Below are positions 20,961 through 21,123 of a stretch of DNA of 21,123 bases, in pieces. The DNA lies in IMG/VR virus record IMGVR_UViG_3300032241_000346, positions 1 to 21,123 of that record; one strand, written 5' to 3'. Made by a program: the position numbers and the translations under genes. The notes under the pieces are model-generated. The model did not search any database. It saw nothing but the letters and a program-made list of their open reading frames with translations, and had not been told where the DNA came from. The stretch is from a virus. Positions within the stretch are counted from its first letter, which is position 1. Each line of letters opens with the position of its first letter.

Positions 20961-21123
20961 AGCCAAGCTCCCGCAAGACGATAGGCACCGCCTCATCTGA
21001 GCTAACCCAGTGTGGCTCAAGTCCTGCCGCGTGCAGTTTCTTAGCCGATGAAATATTCTTCTTGTCGTTTGTCAAGATGTTGTCAGTTTTTTCAATAGGG
21101 GGCTTGCCCTCAATAGCGCGACG
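20950..21123 (-). CDS. C-terminal end of an unidentified gene (cut by window edge)
   Basis: The last 57 codons of a gene entering from the right are visible, ending GLEPHWVSSDEAVPIVLREL then GYAI and a TGA. The stretch before is Lys/Asn-rich and helical. No catalytic motif lies in this piece, so I do not name it. Its stop overlaps the next start by 11 bases, so it is coupled to the hypermodification-type gene. A DNA kinase or nucleotide kinase would be a natural neighbour, but nothing here shows it. Confidence 0.7.
   Translation of the reverse strand, partial: RRAIEGKPPIEKTDNILTNDKKNISSAKKLHAAGLEPHWVSSDEAVPIVLRELGYAI

Noticed and set aside
1-21123. tRNA genes, integrase, att sites or single-subunit phage RNA polymerase
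   Set aside because: No cloverleaf, tyrosine or serine recombinase motif or T7-type polymerase motif was seen in any long frame.

Overview
This window is part of a tailed double-stranded DNA bacteriophage (or prophage) genome. It has spanin and endolysin genes, tail and internal-virion genes, and a full replication and recombination block, with no host genes, tRNA, rRNA, integrase or insertion sequence. The Rz/Rz1 spanin pair implies a Gram-negative host. No tail tube, sheath or tape-measure protein is visible, and an adaptor-nozzle tail set plus several internal-virion-like proteins suggest a short-tailed (podovirus-like) particle. The host genus cannot be read from the sequence.

Plus strand, 1-12519. 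The window opens inside the inner-membrane spanin gene Rz, with Rz1 embedded out of frame, followed by a GH19-type endolysin. A 53-codon ORF then looks like the broken front end of a tail protein and ends in a promoter-like sequence (TATAAT at 1186). From 1215 runs one tightly packed operon: head-tail adaptor, beta-rich tail fibre-like protein, nozzle-like tail protein with an inserted beta module, two small proteins, an Ala/Gly-rich protein, an 862-codon protein made largely of two tandem repeat arrays (33-residue and exact 18-residue periods), a Pro/Ala-rich protein, and a lytic transglycosylase with a hydrophobic tail. The last four resemble internal or ejection proteins.

Minus strand, 21123-12481. 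Read right to left: the tail of an unidentified gene; a helical protein of the type found in 5-hydroxymethyluracil DNA hypermodification; a thymidylate synthase-fold enzyme; family A DNA polymerase; a small unknown; a Sak4-like RecA-fold ATPase; a DUF669-like ssDNA-binding protein; an NrdR-like zinc ribbon; a Cas4-like PD-(D/E)XK nuclease; a RuvC-like resolvase; an unknown basic-tailed protein; a YfbR-like HD phosphohydrolase; a DUF1599-like protein; a 63-residue unknown; and a 51-residue hydrophobic ORF running antisense into the end of the transglycosylase gene.

Two minus-strand intergenic gaps (13665-13745 and 16916-16981) carry near-identical promoter-like sequences, each with a palindrome about 30 bases upstream of its -10 box. 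Together the minus-strand genes would make modified nucleotides, copy the DNA, recombine it by single-strand annealing and resolve branches. The most interesting proposal is that this phage replaces or decorates thymine: the thymidylate synthase-like gene lies directly beside the helical hypermodification gene, and the HD nucleotidase and DUF1599-like genes lie at the far end of the same strand.
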